Positions 55,896 to 64,000 of a stretch of DNA of 64,000 nt are shown here, piece by piece. Position 1 is the first letter of the stretch. Every line of letters begins with the position of its first letter. The notes under the pieces were generated by a model. It ran no database searches. It was not told the DNA's origin and saw only the letters and a list, made by a program, of their open reading frames with translations. The stretch is taken from assembly GCF_003610405.1 (NCBI RefSeq), contig NZ_RAQC01000001.1:124001-188000 (forward strand), in the 5' to 3' direction. Made by a program: the position numbers and the translations under genes. This stretch comes from Microbacterium sp. AG238. Its GTDB lineage: Bacteria; Actinomycetota; Actinomycetes; Actinomycetales; Microbacteriaceae.

Positions 55896-57809
55896 ATGGC
55901 GCATGCCCTTCGTCCTGACCTCCGCAACGTCGCGATCGTCGCGCACGTCGACCACGGCAAGACGACGCTCGTCGATGCCATGCTCCGCCAGACCGGCTCG
56001 TTCGGAGAACACGCGCACGTCGAGGAACGTGCGATGGACTCCAACGATCTCGAGCGTGAGAAGGGCATCACGATCCTCGCCAAGAACACGGCGATCACCT
56101 ACAACGGCGTGCACACCGACGTGCCGGTCACGATCAACGTGATCGACACCCCCGGCCACGCCGACTTCGGTGGCGAGGTCGAGCGCGGCCTGTCGATGGT
56201 CGACGGTGTGGTGCTGCTCGTCGACGCGTCGGAAGGTCCGCTCCCGCAGACCCGCTTCGTGCTGCGCAAGGCGCTCGAGGCCAAGCTCCCCGTCATCCTG
56301 CTGGTCAACAAGACCGACCGCCCCGACGCCCGCATCGCGGAGGTCGAGGAAGAAGCGCACGACCTGCTGCTCGGCCTCGCCGGCGACCTCGCGGACGACG
56401 TCCCCGATCTCGACGTCGACGCGCTGCTCGACGTCCCGGTCGTCTACGCCTCGGGTCGCGCGGGCGCCGCGTCGCGCAACCGTCCCGGCAACGGCGAACT
56501 GCCTGACAACGACGACCTCGAGCCGCTCTTCGAGGCCATCCTCGAGCATGTTCCGGCTCCGTCCTACGACGACGAGGCGCCGCTGCAGGCGTGGGTCACC
56601 AACCTCGACTCGAGCCCGTTCCTCGGCCGCCTCGCCCTGCTGCGCGTCTTCAACGGCACGCTGAAGAAGGGGCAGACCGTCGCATGGGTGCGCGCGGACG
56701 GCACGACGAGCAACGCCCGCGTCACCGAGCTGCTGAAGACCCGCGCCCTCGAGCGCTTCCCGGCCGACGACGCCGGCCCCGGTGACATCGTCGCCATCGC
56801 GGGCTTCCCCGACATCACGATCGGCGAGACCATCGCCGATCCCGAAGACGTGCGGCCGCTCAAGGCGATCACGGTCGACGACCCGGCGATCTCGATGACG
56901 ATCGGCACCAACACCTCGCCCCTCATGGGCAAGGTCAAGGGCCACAAGCTCACGGCGCGCATGGTCAAGGACCGGCTCGACCGCGAACTGATCGGCAACG
57001 TCTCGCTGAAGGTCGTCGACATCGGACGTCCCGACGCGTGGGAGGTTCAGGGCCGCGGCGAGCTCGCTCTGGCGATCCTCGTCGAGAACATGCGCCGCGA
57101 GGGCTTCGAGCTCACCGTCGGCAAGCCCCAGGTCGTCACCAAGCGCGGCGAGGACGGCAAGCTCAAGGAGCCGTTCGAGCACCTGACCATCGATGCCCCC
57201 GAAGAGCACCTCGGTGCGATCACGCAGCTCATGGCGGCGCGCAAGGGGCGGATGGACGGCATGAGCAACCACGGCACCGGCTGGGTGCGCATGGAGTTCG
57301 TCGTCCCCTCCCGCGGTCTGATCGGCTTCCGCAGCGAGTTCCTCACGATCACGCGCGGCACCGGCATCGCCAACGCCATCTCGCACGGCTACGACGACTG
57401 GGCCGGCTCGATCACGACCCGTCAGAACGGCTCGATCGTCGCCGACCGCTCGGGCGTCGTGACGCCCTTCGCGATGATCGCCCTCCAGGAGCGCATGAGC
57501 TTCTTCGTGCAGCCCACCGAAGAGGTCTACGAGGGCATGGTCATCGGCGAGAACTCCCGCGCCGACGACATGGACGTCAACATCACCAAGGAGAAGAAGC
57601 TCACGAACATGCGTTCGTCGACCTCCGACTCCTTCGAGTCGATGACCCCGCCGCGCGTGCTCACCCTCGAGGAGTCGCTCGAGTTCGCCCGCGACGACGA
57701 ATGCGTCGAGGTCACACCCGAGAAGGTGCGCATCCGCAAGGTCGTCCTCGCGGCGACCGACCGCGCCCGGGCCACCGCGCGCCTCAAGCGTCAGGATGCC
57801 AACGCCTGA
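55896..57809 (+). CDS. typA: Translational GTPase TypA/BipA
   Basis: 637 residues. Ribosome-associated GTPase involved in stress and low-temperature growth and in 50S assembly in other bacteria. G1 AHVDHGKTT (about 15-23), G2 region [10 protein letters not shown]3 [10 protein letters not shown]4 NKTDRPDA. The C-terminal TypA-specific domain includes [17 protein letters not shown] and the [11 protein letters not shown] segment. Standard length. ATG 55896 follows GAGGA by about 13 bases. Monocistronic, bounded by hairpins. Confidence 0.98.
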   Translation: MAHALRPDLRNVAIVAHVDHGKTTLVDAMLRQTGSFGEHAHVEERAMDSNDLEREKGITILAKNTAITYNGVHTDVPVTINVIDTPGHADFGGEVERGLSMVDGVVLLVDASEGPLPQTRFVLRKALEAKLPVILLVNKTDRPDARIAEVEEEAHDLLLGLAGDLADDVPDLDVDALLDVPVVYASGRAGAASRNRPGNGELPDNDDLEPLFEAILEHVPAPSYDDEAPLQAWVTNLDSSPFLGRLALLRVFNGTLKKGQTVAWVRADGTTSNARVTELLKTRALERFPADDAGPGDIVAIAGFPDITIGETIADPEDVRPLKAITVDDPAISMTIGTNTSPLMGKVKGHKLTARMVKDRLDRELIGNVSLKVVDIGRPDAWEVQGRGELALAILVENMRREGFELTVGKPQVVTKRGEDGKLKEPFEHLTIDAPEEHLGAITQLMAARKGRMDGMSNHGTGWVRMEFVVPSRGLIGFRSEFLTITRGTGIANAISHGYDDWAGSITTRQNGSIVADRSGVVTPFAMIALQERMSFFVQPTEEVYEGMVIGENSRADDMDVNITKEKKLTNMRSSTSDSFESMTPPRVLTLEESLEFARDDECVEVTPEKVRIRKVVLAATDRARATARLKRQDANA

Positions 57810-57831
57810 TCACGGCTCAGCCGCATCGCCC

Positions 57832-57870
57832 GCGACCCCGGAGCGCCGACCACGGCCTCCGGGGTCGCGG
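57832..57870. terminator. Bidirectional terminator after typA
   Basis: Perfect 13-base-pair stem CGCGACCCCGGAG / CTCCGGGGTCGCG with a 13-base loop, between convergent typA and the DUF2200 gene. Confidence 0.82.
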
Positions 57871-57890
57871 CGTCGGTGCCCGGGCGGCGC

Positions 57891-58232
57891 TCAGCCCCGC
57901 AGAATGCGCGACATCTGCTTGCCGCGCGCGACCTCGTCGACCAACTTGTCGAGGTAGCGGATCTTTTGCATCAGCGGGTCGTCGATCTCTTCGACCCGGA
58001 TGCCGCAGATGACGCCGGTGATCTTCGTGGCCTCCGGGTTCAGGTGCGCCGCGGCGAAGAAATCCTCGAACGTCGTCCCGGCGGTCAAATGGGCCTCGAG
58101 CTCTGATTGCGAGAAGCCCGTGAGCCAGCGCGTCACCTCATCGACGTCGGCGCGCGTCCGGCCTTTCCGCTCCGCCTTGGCCACGTAGTGGACGTAGACC
58201 GACGCGACACTCATCGTGAACACGCGACTCAT
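57891..58232 (-). CDS. DUF2200 family protein
   Basis: 113 residues starting [19 protein letters not shown], the hallmark of DUF2200. Further conserved blocks are [33 protein letters not shown] and [18 protein letters not shown]. Structure-based reports are not recalled; function unknown. ATG 58232 is chosen from family start; a second in-frame ATG is at 58214. Divergent from azlC. Confidence 0.92.
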   Translation of the reverse strand: MSRVFTMSVASVYVHYVAKAERKGRTRADVDEVTRWLTGFSQSELEAHLTAGTTFEDFFAAAHLNPEATKITGVICGIRVEEIDDPLMQKIRYLDKLVDEVARGKQMSRILRG

Positions 58233-58268
58233 TCCGTCAGGGTATCCGGCGTCGGCGGGACGGGTCGA

Positions 58269-58274
58269 TAGCAT
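58269..58274 (+). promoter_or_regulatory. -10 box for leaderless azlC
   Basis: TAGCAT followed by seven bases and ATG 58282. Confidence 0.5.
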
Positions 58275-58281
58275 CGGAGCG

Positions 58282-59007
58282 ATGGAGCAGGATGCCGCGA
58301 CGCGGCGCGCGTGGCGCGATGGGATCGGGGTGGCGGTCGCGACGAGCGCTTACGGCGTGTCGTTCGGTGCGCTGGGCGTCGCCGCGGGGCTCGACGTCTG
58401 GCAGACCTGCGTGCTCAGTCTCCTGATGTTCACGGGCGGGTCGCAGTTCGCGTTCGTCGGCGTCATCACCACCGGCGGCTGGGCCGCCCTGCCCGCAGCC
58501 ATCGCCTCCGCTGCACTTCTCGGCGTCCGCAACGTGGCCTACGGTCTGCGCATGGCGCCGGTGGTCGGCGGCAGTATCGCGCGGCGGCTGAGCGCGTTCC
58601 CCTTCACGATCGACGAGTCGACGGCCGTCGCGCTCGCCCAATCAGGCGCTCGCGCGCGGCGCATCGGCTTCTGGGTGACCGGGGTGGGCATCTATGTCGG
58701 GTGGAACCTCTTCACGCTCCTCGGGGCTCTGCTCGGCGACATCCTCGGCGATCCGCGTGCCTACGGTCTCGACGCGGCCGCCGCCGCGGCCTTCCTCGCA
58801 CTGCTGTGGCCACGGCTGCGCCGGATGGAGGCGATCGTGGTCGGGATCGCCGCGGGTGTCGTCGCAGGTGTCGCCACGCCCCTCACGATGCCCGGCATCC
58901 CCGTGCTCATCGCCGGTGCCGTCGCGATCATGGTCGCCGCGGTGCTGCCGGGCAGACGTTCACCGGACACGGATTCCGAGAAGACGAAGGCGGGGGAGGC
59001 GCGATGA
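58282..59007 (+). CDS. azlC: AzlC-family branched-chain amino acid exporter, large subunit
   Basis: 241 residues with about six transmembrane helices. AzlC motifs: [49 protein letters not shown] and [11 protein letters not shown]. Exports branched-chain amino acids or analogues such as azaleucine with its small partner AzlD. ATG 58282 is chosen because of the -10 box seven bases upstream and because earlier in-frame codons overlap the DUF2200 gene start. Overlaps azlD by four bases. Confidence 0.93.
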   Translation: MEQDAATRRAWRDGIGVAVATSAYGVSFGALGVAAGLDVWQTCVLSLLMFTGGSQFAFVGVITTGGWAALPAAIASAALLGVRNVAYGLRMAPVVGGSIARRLSAFPFTIDESTAVALAQSGARARRIGFWVTGVGIYVGWNLFTLLGALLGDILGDPRAYGLDAAAAAAFLALLWPRLRRMEAIVVGIAAGVVAGVATPLTMPGIPVLIAGAVAIMVAAVLPGRRSPDTDSEKTKAGEAR

Positions 59008-59318
59008 CCCCCTGGACCGGCATCCTCGTCGCGTCGATCATCTGCGTGGCGTTGAAAGCCCTGGGCTACCTGCTTCCGCCGCGATGGTTCGACGGCGAAC
59101 GCGCGCAGCGCATCATCGATCAGCTGACGATCGCCCTCCTGTCGGCTCTCGTCGTCGTGCAGACCCTCGGTGCCGGCACCGCGATCGTCGTGGACGCGCG
59201 GGTACCCGCCGTCGTGGCCGCCGCGATGCTTCTCGCTCTGCGAGCGCCGTTCCTCGCGGTGGTGGCGGTGGCCGCCCTCGTGGCGGCGGCGCTTCGAGCG
59301 TGGGGGTGGGCCGCCTAG
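59004..59318 (+). CDS. azlD: AzlD-family exporter, small subunit
   Basis: 104 residues, three to four transmembrane helices (TGILVASIICVALKALGYL, LTIALLSALVVVQTLG, VAAAMLLALRAPFLAVVA). PPRWF is the typical loop after helix 1. ATG 59004 overlaps azlC (ATGA). Its last codons contain the TAGACT -10 box of the following gene. Confidence 0.9.
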   Translation: MTPWTGILVASIICVALKALGYLLPPRWFDGERAQRIIDQLTIALLSALVVVQTLGAGTAIVVDARVPAVVAAAMLLALRAPFLAVVAVAALVAAALRAWGWAA

Positions 59319-59321
59319 ACT
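59316..59321 (+). promoter_or_regulatory. -10 box for leaderless membrane-protein gene
   Basis: TAGACT, six bases, GTG 59328. Same string and spacing as at 59727 before fdxA. Confidence 0.55.
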
Positions 59322-59327
59322 GGCTCG

Positions 59328-59729
59328 GTGACTCAGACCTGGTCCCGCATGGCGGGATGGCTCGTCGCCGCTGTCGCGGGGGCCGTCTACGGTGTCGCCG
59401 GGACCATCACCCAGGCGTACGTCTGGGGCGTGCTTCCCATCGGGCTGATCGTCGCGACCGCCGGCATCACCGCTCTGGTCGCCGGCCTGCGGCTGCTCAC
59501 GAGCGATCGCTGGGCGGCATTGGCCTGCGGTCTCGGTGCCCTCGTCGCCACCGTCGTCTTCTCCGGCCGCGGACCGGGCGGATCGGTCGTGGTGCCGGCT
59601 CCGCCGGAAGGCCAGCTGAGCACGGGCCTGATCTGGACGTTCGCGCTGCCGATCATGATCGCCGTCGTCGTCGGGTGGCCTTCGTTCGCGGGCGCGCGCA
59701 GGGCCGCCGCCTCCGATCGCACGAACTAG
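59328..59729 (+). CDS. Four-helix membrane protein (DUF6113-like)
   Basis: 133 residues with four transmembrane helices (LVAAVAGAVYGVAGTI; LPIGLIVATAGITALVAGL; LACGLGALVATVVFS; LIWTFALPIMIAVVVGW). From memory it matches DUF6113, often found just before the ferredoxin gene in Microbacteriaceae. Function unknown. Its stop overlaps the -10 box of fdxA. GTG start fits the leaderless spacing. Confidence 0.75.
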   Translation: MTQTWSRMAGWLVAAVAGAVYGVAGTITQAYVWGVLPIGLIVATAGITALVAGLRLLTSDRWAALACGLGALVATVVFSGRGPGGSVVVPAPPEGQLSTGLIWTFALPIMIAVVVGWPSFAGARRAAASDRTN

Positions 59730-59732
59730 ACT
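59727..59732 (+). promoter_or_regulatory. -10 box for leaderless fdxA
   Basis: TAGACT, six bases, GTG 59739; the TAG is also the stop codon of the preceding gene. Confidence 0.55.
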
Positions 59733-59738
59733 CGTCGT

Positions 59739-60065
59739 GTGACTTATGTGATCGCCCTCCCGTGCGTGGACGTGAAGGACCGCGCCTGCATCGACGAGTG
59801 CCCCGTGGACTGCATCTACGAGGGCGAGCGCTCGCTCTACATCCACCCGGACGAGTGTGTCGACTGCGGCGCATGCGAACCGGTGTGTCCGGTCGAGGCG
59901 ATCTACTACGAAGACGACCTGCCCGCCGAGTGGCAGGACTACTACACCGCGAACGTCGAGTTCTTCGATGATCTCGGATCTCCGGGTGGCGCCGCGAAGG
60001 TCGGCGTCATCGCGAAGGACCACCCCCTCGTGGCCGCATTGCCGCCGCAGGGGGAGGGGCATTGA
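59739..60065 (+). CDS. fdxA: 7Fe ferredoxin
   Basis: 108 residues. N-terminal [17 protein letters not shown] gives the [3Fe-4S] ligands plus one, and [15 protein letters not shown] gives the [4Fe-4S] set; this is the FdxA pattern of actinobacteria. C-terminal ~50 residues ([19 protein letters not shown] and on) are the usual extension. Low-potential electron carrier in the cytoplasm. The stop overlaps the TTG start of dapC by four bases (TTGA), a conserved fdxA-dapC neighbourhood in actinobacteria. Confidence 0.95.
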   Translation: MTYVIALPCVDVKDRACIDECPVDCIYEGERSLYIHPDECVDCGACEPVCPVEAIYYEDDLPAEWQDYYTANVEFFDDLGSPGGAAKVGVIAKDHPLVAALPPQGEGH

Positions 60066-61168
60066 GCGTCCGCGACCTCGCCGACTACCCCTGGGATGCC
60101 GTCGCGCCGTGCGCCGAACAGGCCCGACGCCACCCCGACGGCATCGTCGACCTCTCGATCGGCTCGCCCGTCGACCCGACGCCCGAGATCGTGGCGCAGG
60201 CTCTGCGCGCAGCCACCGACGCCCATGCCTACCCGCAGACCGTCGGAACGCCGGCGCTGCGCGAGGCGATCGTGCAGTGGTACGAGCGCCGCCGCGGCGT
60301 TGCCGGACTGACCCCGGCCAACGTGCTCCCCACCATCGGGTCGAAGGAGCTCGTGGCACTGCTGCCGCTGCTGCTCGGCCTCGGCGCGGGGGATGTCGTC
60401 GTGCACCCGCGCGCCGCGTATCCGACTTACGAGGTGGGAGCGCGCCTCGTTGGTGCCACGCCCGTCGCCGCCGACGACCCCGCCGACTTCCCGGAGGGCA
60501 CCCGGCTGGTGTGGGTGAACTCGCCCGGCAACCCCGACGGGCGCGTGCTCGATGTCGCGGAGCTGCGCGGGATCGTGGCTCGCGCGCGCGAGCTCGGTGC
60601 CGTCGTGGTCTCGGACGAGTGCTACGCCGAGCTCGGTTGGGACGGCCCATGGGCGCACGACACCGTGCCCAGCATCCTCGATCCGCGCGTCCGCGACGGC
60701 GACGTCGGGGGAGTTCTTTCGGTCTACTCGCTCAGCAAGCAGTCGAATCTCGCGGGCTACCGCGCGGCGTTCCTCGCCGGCGATGCGACGATCGTCGCGA
60801 GCCTGCTGACCGCACGGAAACACCTGGGCCTCATGCTGCCCCTGCCCGTTCAGCATGCGATGGTCGCAGCCCTTCACGACGATGAGCACGTCGCTCATCA
60901 GAAGGAGCTGTACCGGCGCCGGCGAGACGTGCTGCGTCCCGCGCTGGAACGAGCGGGGTTCCGCATCGATCACAGTGACGCCGGGCTCTACCTCTGGGCC
61001 ACGCTCGGCGAGGACGCGTGGTCGACACTCGGGTGGCTCGCTGAGCGCGGCATCCTGGCCGGTCCCGGGCACTTCTACGGGACGCACTTTCCGCACCACG
61101 TGCGCTTCTCGCTCACCGCGTCGCAGGAGCGGATCGAATCCGCCGCTGCGCGCCTGGCGGTTTCGTAG
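60062..61168 (+). CDS. dapC: Succinyldiaminopimelate transaminase
   Basis: 368-residue class I/II aminotransferase of the lysine/meso-DAP pathway, transferring the amino group from glutamate. PLP lysine in [12 protein letters not shown] (Lys 226); [12 protein letters not shown] and [10 protein letters not shown] are further active-site blocks; [11 protein letters not shown] holds the substrate Arg region. TTG 60062 is the start because it overlaps the fdxA stop and gives the family's DYPWDAVAP start region. The downstream DAP is needed for peptidoglycan or lysine. Confidence 0.92.
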   Translation: MSVRDLADYPWDAVAPCAEQARRHPDGIVDLSIGSPVDPTPEIVAQALRAATDAHAYPQTVGTPALREAIVQWYERRRGVAGLTPANVLPTIGSKELVALLPLLLGLGAGDVVVHPRAAYPTYEVGARLVGATPVAADDPADFPEGTRLVWVNSPGNPDGRVLDVAELRGIVARARELGAVVVSDECYAELGWDGPWAHDTVPSILDPRVRDGDVGGVLSVYSLSKQSNLAGYRAAFLAGDATIVASLLTARKHLGLMLPLPVQHAMVAALHDDEHVAHQKELYRRRRDVLRPALERAGFRIDHSDAGLYLWATLGEDAWSTLGWLAERGILAGPGHFYGTHFPHHVRFSLTASQERIESAAARLAVS

Positions 61169-61269
61169 GTTTTCTCCTACCGATCCGCTGATCCTTTGAC
61201 GCCGTACGGAGTAGGCCCGTGCGCCCGATAGGCTGTAATGACCGCACCGGACGATCGCAAGGAGGCTTC

Positions 61270-62562
61270 GTGAACGACACGGGCACCCCGCAGAAGGCCA
61301 CCGTCACCATCGGTGACCGCACCGCCGAATTGCCGGTGCTGCACGGAACCGACGGAGTTTCGAGCGTCGACTTCTCGACGTTCACAAAGCAGACGGGCCA
61401 CACGAGCCTCGACTACGGTTTCGTCAACACCGCCGCGACACGCTCGGCGATCACCTACATCGACGGCGATCAGGGCATCCTGCGCTACCGCGGCTACCCG
61501 ATCGAGCAGATCGCCAAGCACTCGACCTACCTCGAGGTGGCGTGGCTGCTGCTGTACGGCGACCTTCCGACGGCCGACGAGCTCGCCGACTTCGACGACC
61601 GCATCCGTCGCCACACGCTGCTGCACGAAGACCTGAAGCGCTTCTTCTCGTCGCTCCCGCACACGGCGCACCCGATGTCGGTGCTCTCCGCCGCTACGGC
61701 GGCACTGTCGACGTACTACGAGGACCAGTCCGACCCGAACAACCCGGAGCACGTCGAGCTCAACACGGTTCGGCTCCTGGCGAAGCTGCCGGTCATCGCC
61801 GCATACGCCCACAAGAAGAGCGTCGGCCAGGCCTTCCTGTATCCCGACAACTCGCTGAGCTTCGTCGACAACTTCCTGCGCCTGAACTTCGGTGTGATGG
61901 CCGAGGACTACGAGGTCAACCCCGTCGTCTCGCGGGCGCTCGAGCGTCTGCTCATCCTGCATGAGGACCACGAGCAGAACGCGTCGACCTCGACGGTGCG
62001 CTTGGTCGGTTCGACCGGCGCGAACCAGTTCTCGTCGATCTCCGCGGGGATCAATGCCCTCTACGGCCCGCTGCACGGCGGCGCGAACGAGGCCGTGCTC
62101 GACATGCTCGCCCGCATCCGTGATTCGGGCGAGAGCGTCGAGCGGTTCGTAGCGCGCGTGAAGAACAAGGAAGACGGGGTGAAGCTCATGGGCTTCGGTC
62201 ACCGCGTCTACAAGAACTACGACCCGCGCGCGAAGCTCGTCAAGGAGTCGGCCGACGAGGTGCTCAACGAGCTCGGCGTCGTCGATCCGCTGCTCGACCT
62301 CGCGAAGGAGCTCGAGGAGATCGCCCTGAGCGACGACTACTTCCGCGAGCGCCGTCTGTACCCGAACGTCGACTTCTACACGGGCGTCATCTACAAGGCG
62401 ATGGGTTTCCCGACCCGCATGTTCACCCCGCTGTTCGCGATCGGCCGTCTGCCCGGCTGGCTCGCTCACTGGCGAGAGATGCAGAACGACCCGCAGACCA
62501 AGATCGGGCGTCCGCAGCAGCTGTACGTCGGCTCGGCGGAACGGGACTACCCCACCTCCTGA
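61270..62562 (+). CDS. gltA: Citrate synthase
   Basis: 430 residues, type II citrate synthase condensing oxaloacetate and acetyl-CoA at entry to the TCA cycle. Catalytic residues lie in GPLHGGANEA (His), GFGHRVYKNYDPR (His) and NVDFYTG (Asp); YRGYPIEQIA and SSLPHTAHPMSVL are typical. GTG 61270 follows GGAGG by five bases. A TAGGCT at 61229 could be the -10 box of a leadered transcript. No strong hairpin follows immediately. Confidence 0.97.
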   Translation: MNDTGTPQKATVTIGDRTAELPVLHGTDGVSSVDFSTFTKQTGHTSLDYGFVNTAATRSAITYIDGDQGILRYRGYPIEQIAKHSTYLEVAWLLLYGDLPTADELADFDDRIRRHTLLHEDLKRFFSSLPHTAHPMSVLSAATAALSTYYEDQSDPNNPEHVELNTVRLLAKLPVIAAYAHKKSVGQAFLYPDNSLSFVDNFLRLNFGVMAEDYEVNPVVSRALERLLILHEDHEQNASTSTVRLVGSTGANQFSSISAGINALYGPLHGGANEAVLDMLARIRDSGESVERFVARVKNKEDGVKLMGFGHRVYKNYDPRAKLVKESADEVLNELGVVDPLLDLAKELEEIALSDDYFRERRLYPNVDFYTGVIYKAMGFPTRMFTPLFAIGRLPGWLAHWREMQNDPQTKIGRPQQLYVGSAERDYPTS

Positions 62563-63374
62563 TCGGTCGGCCGACCTCGGCTGATCGGCTCGCCGGTCTC
62601 GCGCCCCGCTTCGAGCACCCCGGCGCACCTGAGAGCTCATCTGCCTCGCCGACTCGCAGACAGGCGCCTCACTCCCGGCGGAGCTCTGGGACGATGGGCT
62701 GCGCACCGTTGGGGCTCTGCGTTGCGCGCCCGCTGTCGCGCCCTGTCGGGTTTGAGGCGCGGGGCCCGTGGTCTCGTGCCCGCGGGGGTCTTGTCTCCGC
62801 GTCCGCGTGCCGTTGACAGGCTTGATGCCGTCGCTGAGCGCGCCGGACGGCCGTGTCGTCACTTCAGCCTGCCGGCGGGATTCAGCCTGCCGGCGGGACC
62901 CAGCCTGTTGGTGGGGCTTCCGGCCACCGCCGCATCGCCGGAACAGCACGCCTCGGGCCCGGCGGGACGCCTGCCCCCCGCGCCGGCTCCTGATCGCCCG
63001 GCGCCGGCCACTGATATCCGGGCCGCACTCGGCAGGACCGGTCGCGCCCCTCCGGTGCTGCCGCGCGGCTCGATCCCCTCCTGTCCCGTCCCGCCCGTGG
63101 ACAGGTCGATCGTCCGGATGCCAGCCCCGCAGCGACGGCAAGCGAGCGTCATCCTGTCGGCGGCACGGACTATCGCGCCCGTCGGCCGAACGGTCACCCG
63201 AGTGTGCCTCAGCACCGAGGCTGCTGAGGTGCGATGCCGCACGTCGGCCGTCTGTGACGATGCCGTCCCGTTGACAGGCTGGCCAGCCGCAATCGCGCTC
63301 GGCGGGGGCGAGGGACGCGGGTGAGCCTGCCGGCGGCACGGCTCCTCCCGCTCGAGGGCCGCGCGCCTATCGTG
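62563..63374. other. Non-coding region of about 800 bases with short repeats
   Basis: Open frames here (the longest plus-strand one is 62722-63324) are Pro/Arg/Ala-rich with no domain, ribosome site or conserved look. The region holds a tandem 18-base repeat (62863-62916), related CCTGCCGGCGG strings near 63325 and a CCTGTCGGCGG near 63153. It also has two copies of CCGTTGACAGGCT (about 62810 and 63269). Looks like decayed or repeat-expanded intergenic DNA. Confidence 0.6.
62863..62916. repeat. Three-unit 18-base tandem repeat
   Basis: Two identical units TTCAGCCTGCCGGCGGGA (62863-62880, 62881-62898) and a third diverged unit CCCAGCCTGTTGGTGGGG (62899-62916). Confidence 0.9.
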
Positions 63375-64000
63375 TCAGTGCTCGAGCAGGGTCGCCGCGT
63401 AATCGGGGACGTAGCCGTCGAGCTGTTGCGGGGGCCGCTCGTAACCGCCGGACGGCGGACGCGGCGGGATCTCGATCTCGGGCCTCTCGACGACCTCGTA
63501 GGGAATCTGCGCGAGAAGGTGGTGGATCATGTTGATCCGTCCGCGCCGTTTGTCTTCGTTGTCGACCTCGTGCCACCGCGCCTCGGGGATGTCGGTGTGG
63601 ACGAACATCGTGTCCTTCGCGCGCGAGTAGTCTTCCCACTTCGTGATCGATAGCACGTCGTTGGGGGAGAGCTTCCAGCGCCGCATCGGATCCTCGTTGC
63701 GCGAGCGGAACCGCTTCTCCTGCTCGACGTCCGACACGCTGAACCAGTACTTCAGCAGCAGGATGCCGTCTTCGACGAGCATCCGCTCGAAGATCGGCGC
63801 CTGGTGCAGGAACCGGTGATACTCCTCGTTCGTGCAGTAGCCCATGACGCGCTCGACCCCGGCGCGGTTGTACCACGACCGGTCCATGAGGACGATCTCG
63901 CCCGCGGCGGGCAGATGCGCGACGTAGCGCTGGAAGTACCACTGCGTCCGTTCGCGCTCGGTGGGCGCGGGGAGGGCGACGATGCGCGCGACCCGAGGGT
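63375..64000 (-). CDS. ppk2: Polyphosphate kinase 2 (partial, 5' end outside window)
   Basis: C-terminal ~208 codons of a PPK2-family enzyme, which phosphorylates nucleotides with polyphosphate (or the reverse) through a P-loop kinase fold. Visible family blocks are LPAPTERERTQWYFQRYV, MDRSWYNRAGVERVMGY (Walker B and lid region; most members have FDRSWYNRAG), KYWFSVSDVEQEKRF, and DPMRRWKLSPND. The C-terminal tail (EIEIPPRPPSGGYERPPQ) is Pro-rich. The Walker A region is off the right edge, so the subclass cannot be settled. Confidence 0.93.
   Translation of the reverse strand, partial: PRVARIVALPAPTERERTQWYFQRYVAHLPAAGEIVLMDRSWYNRAGVERVMGYCTNEEYHRFLHQAPIFERMLVEDGILLLKYWFSVSDVEQEKRFRSRNEDPMRRWKLSPNDVLSITKWEDYSRAKDTMFVHTDIPEARWHEVDNEDKRRGRINMIHHLLAQIPYEVVERPEIEIPPRPPSGGYERPPQQLDGYVPDYAATLLEH

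Noticed and set aside
53823..57386. Minus-strand open frame of 1187 codons
   Set aside because: Antisense to dppC-type permease, the fused ATPase and typA; composition is that of a high-GC shadow frame with Asp/Arg/His runs and no domain.
62863..62916. CRISPR-like repeats
   Set aside because: Units are directly adjacent with no spacers and only three copies; no cas genes nearby.
62722..63324. Plus-strand frame of 200 codons in the gltA-ppk2 gap
   Set aside because: No ribosome site, Pro/Arg-rich, interrupted by tandem repeats at the DNA level, nothing conserved visible.

Overview
The window comes from a high-GC actinobacterium, most likely a member of Microbacteriaceae close to Microbacterium. 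The signs are the strong GC bias at third codon positions, ATGA/GTGA gene overlaps, frequent leaderless genes (a TANNNT -10 box 6-8 bases before an ATG or GTG), a DUF222/HNH protein, a NrtR-nadABC-nifS locus, fused two-domain oligopeptide ABC ATPases, and TypA next to two peptide transporters. No rRNA, tRNA or CRISPR array was seen.

Layout. 1-9.4 kb: housekeeping genes, with xseA (cut by the window edge) divergent from ispH, fba divergent from glpX, rmuC, a DUF222 HNH protein and a DnaQ-like exonuclease. 9.5-18.4 kb: ychF, whose last codons are replaced by sequence from a mobile island. A 16-base direct repeat (10520-10535 and 18366-18381) brackets the island, and the orphaned native ychF 3' end (VVEFRFNV-stop) lies at 18368-18394. 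A diverged extra copy of the ychF end lies just inside, at 10679-10747. The island carries a type III-like restriction-modification pair (mod, res), a decayed stretch of small genes that includes a MobC-like relic and a gene broken by a 16-base tandem duplication, and a coupled pair encoding a membrane-anchored protein and a SAM methyltransferase. No integrase is visible. 18.4-27.7 kb: small hypothetical genes, dps, an alcohol dehydrogenase, a zinc-less MDR protein, a DJ-1/PfpI protein, a 41-residue Cys-rich peptide, an MFS exporter and a glycosyltransferase.

27.7-33.3 kb (minus strand): nrtR-nadA-nadB-nadC-nifS-glycosyltransferase, almost all overlapping. This is de novo NAD synthesis with its Nudix repressor and a cysteine desulfurase that probably serves the NadA iron-sulfur cluster. 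33.4-39.3 kb: a CvpA/trypsin-type membrane protease, then a tandem glycine riboswitch controlling gcvT-gcvH-gcvP. 39.3-43.2 kb (minus strand): M24 peptidase, M20 peptidase, Lrp-type regulator and CPBP membrane protein in one operon. 43.6-55.8 kb: two oligopeptide-type ABC operons, each ordered lipoprotein, hairpin, permease, permease, fused ATPase. Together with the peptidases this region looks devoted to peptide uptake and breakdown.

55.9-64 kb: typA, a DUF2200 gene, azlC-azlD, a small membrane protein, fdxA-dapC, gltA, about 800 bases of non-coding repeat-containing DNA, and the C-terminal part of a PPK2 polyphosphate kinase that runs off the right edge.
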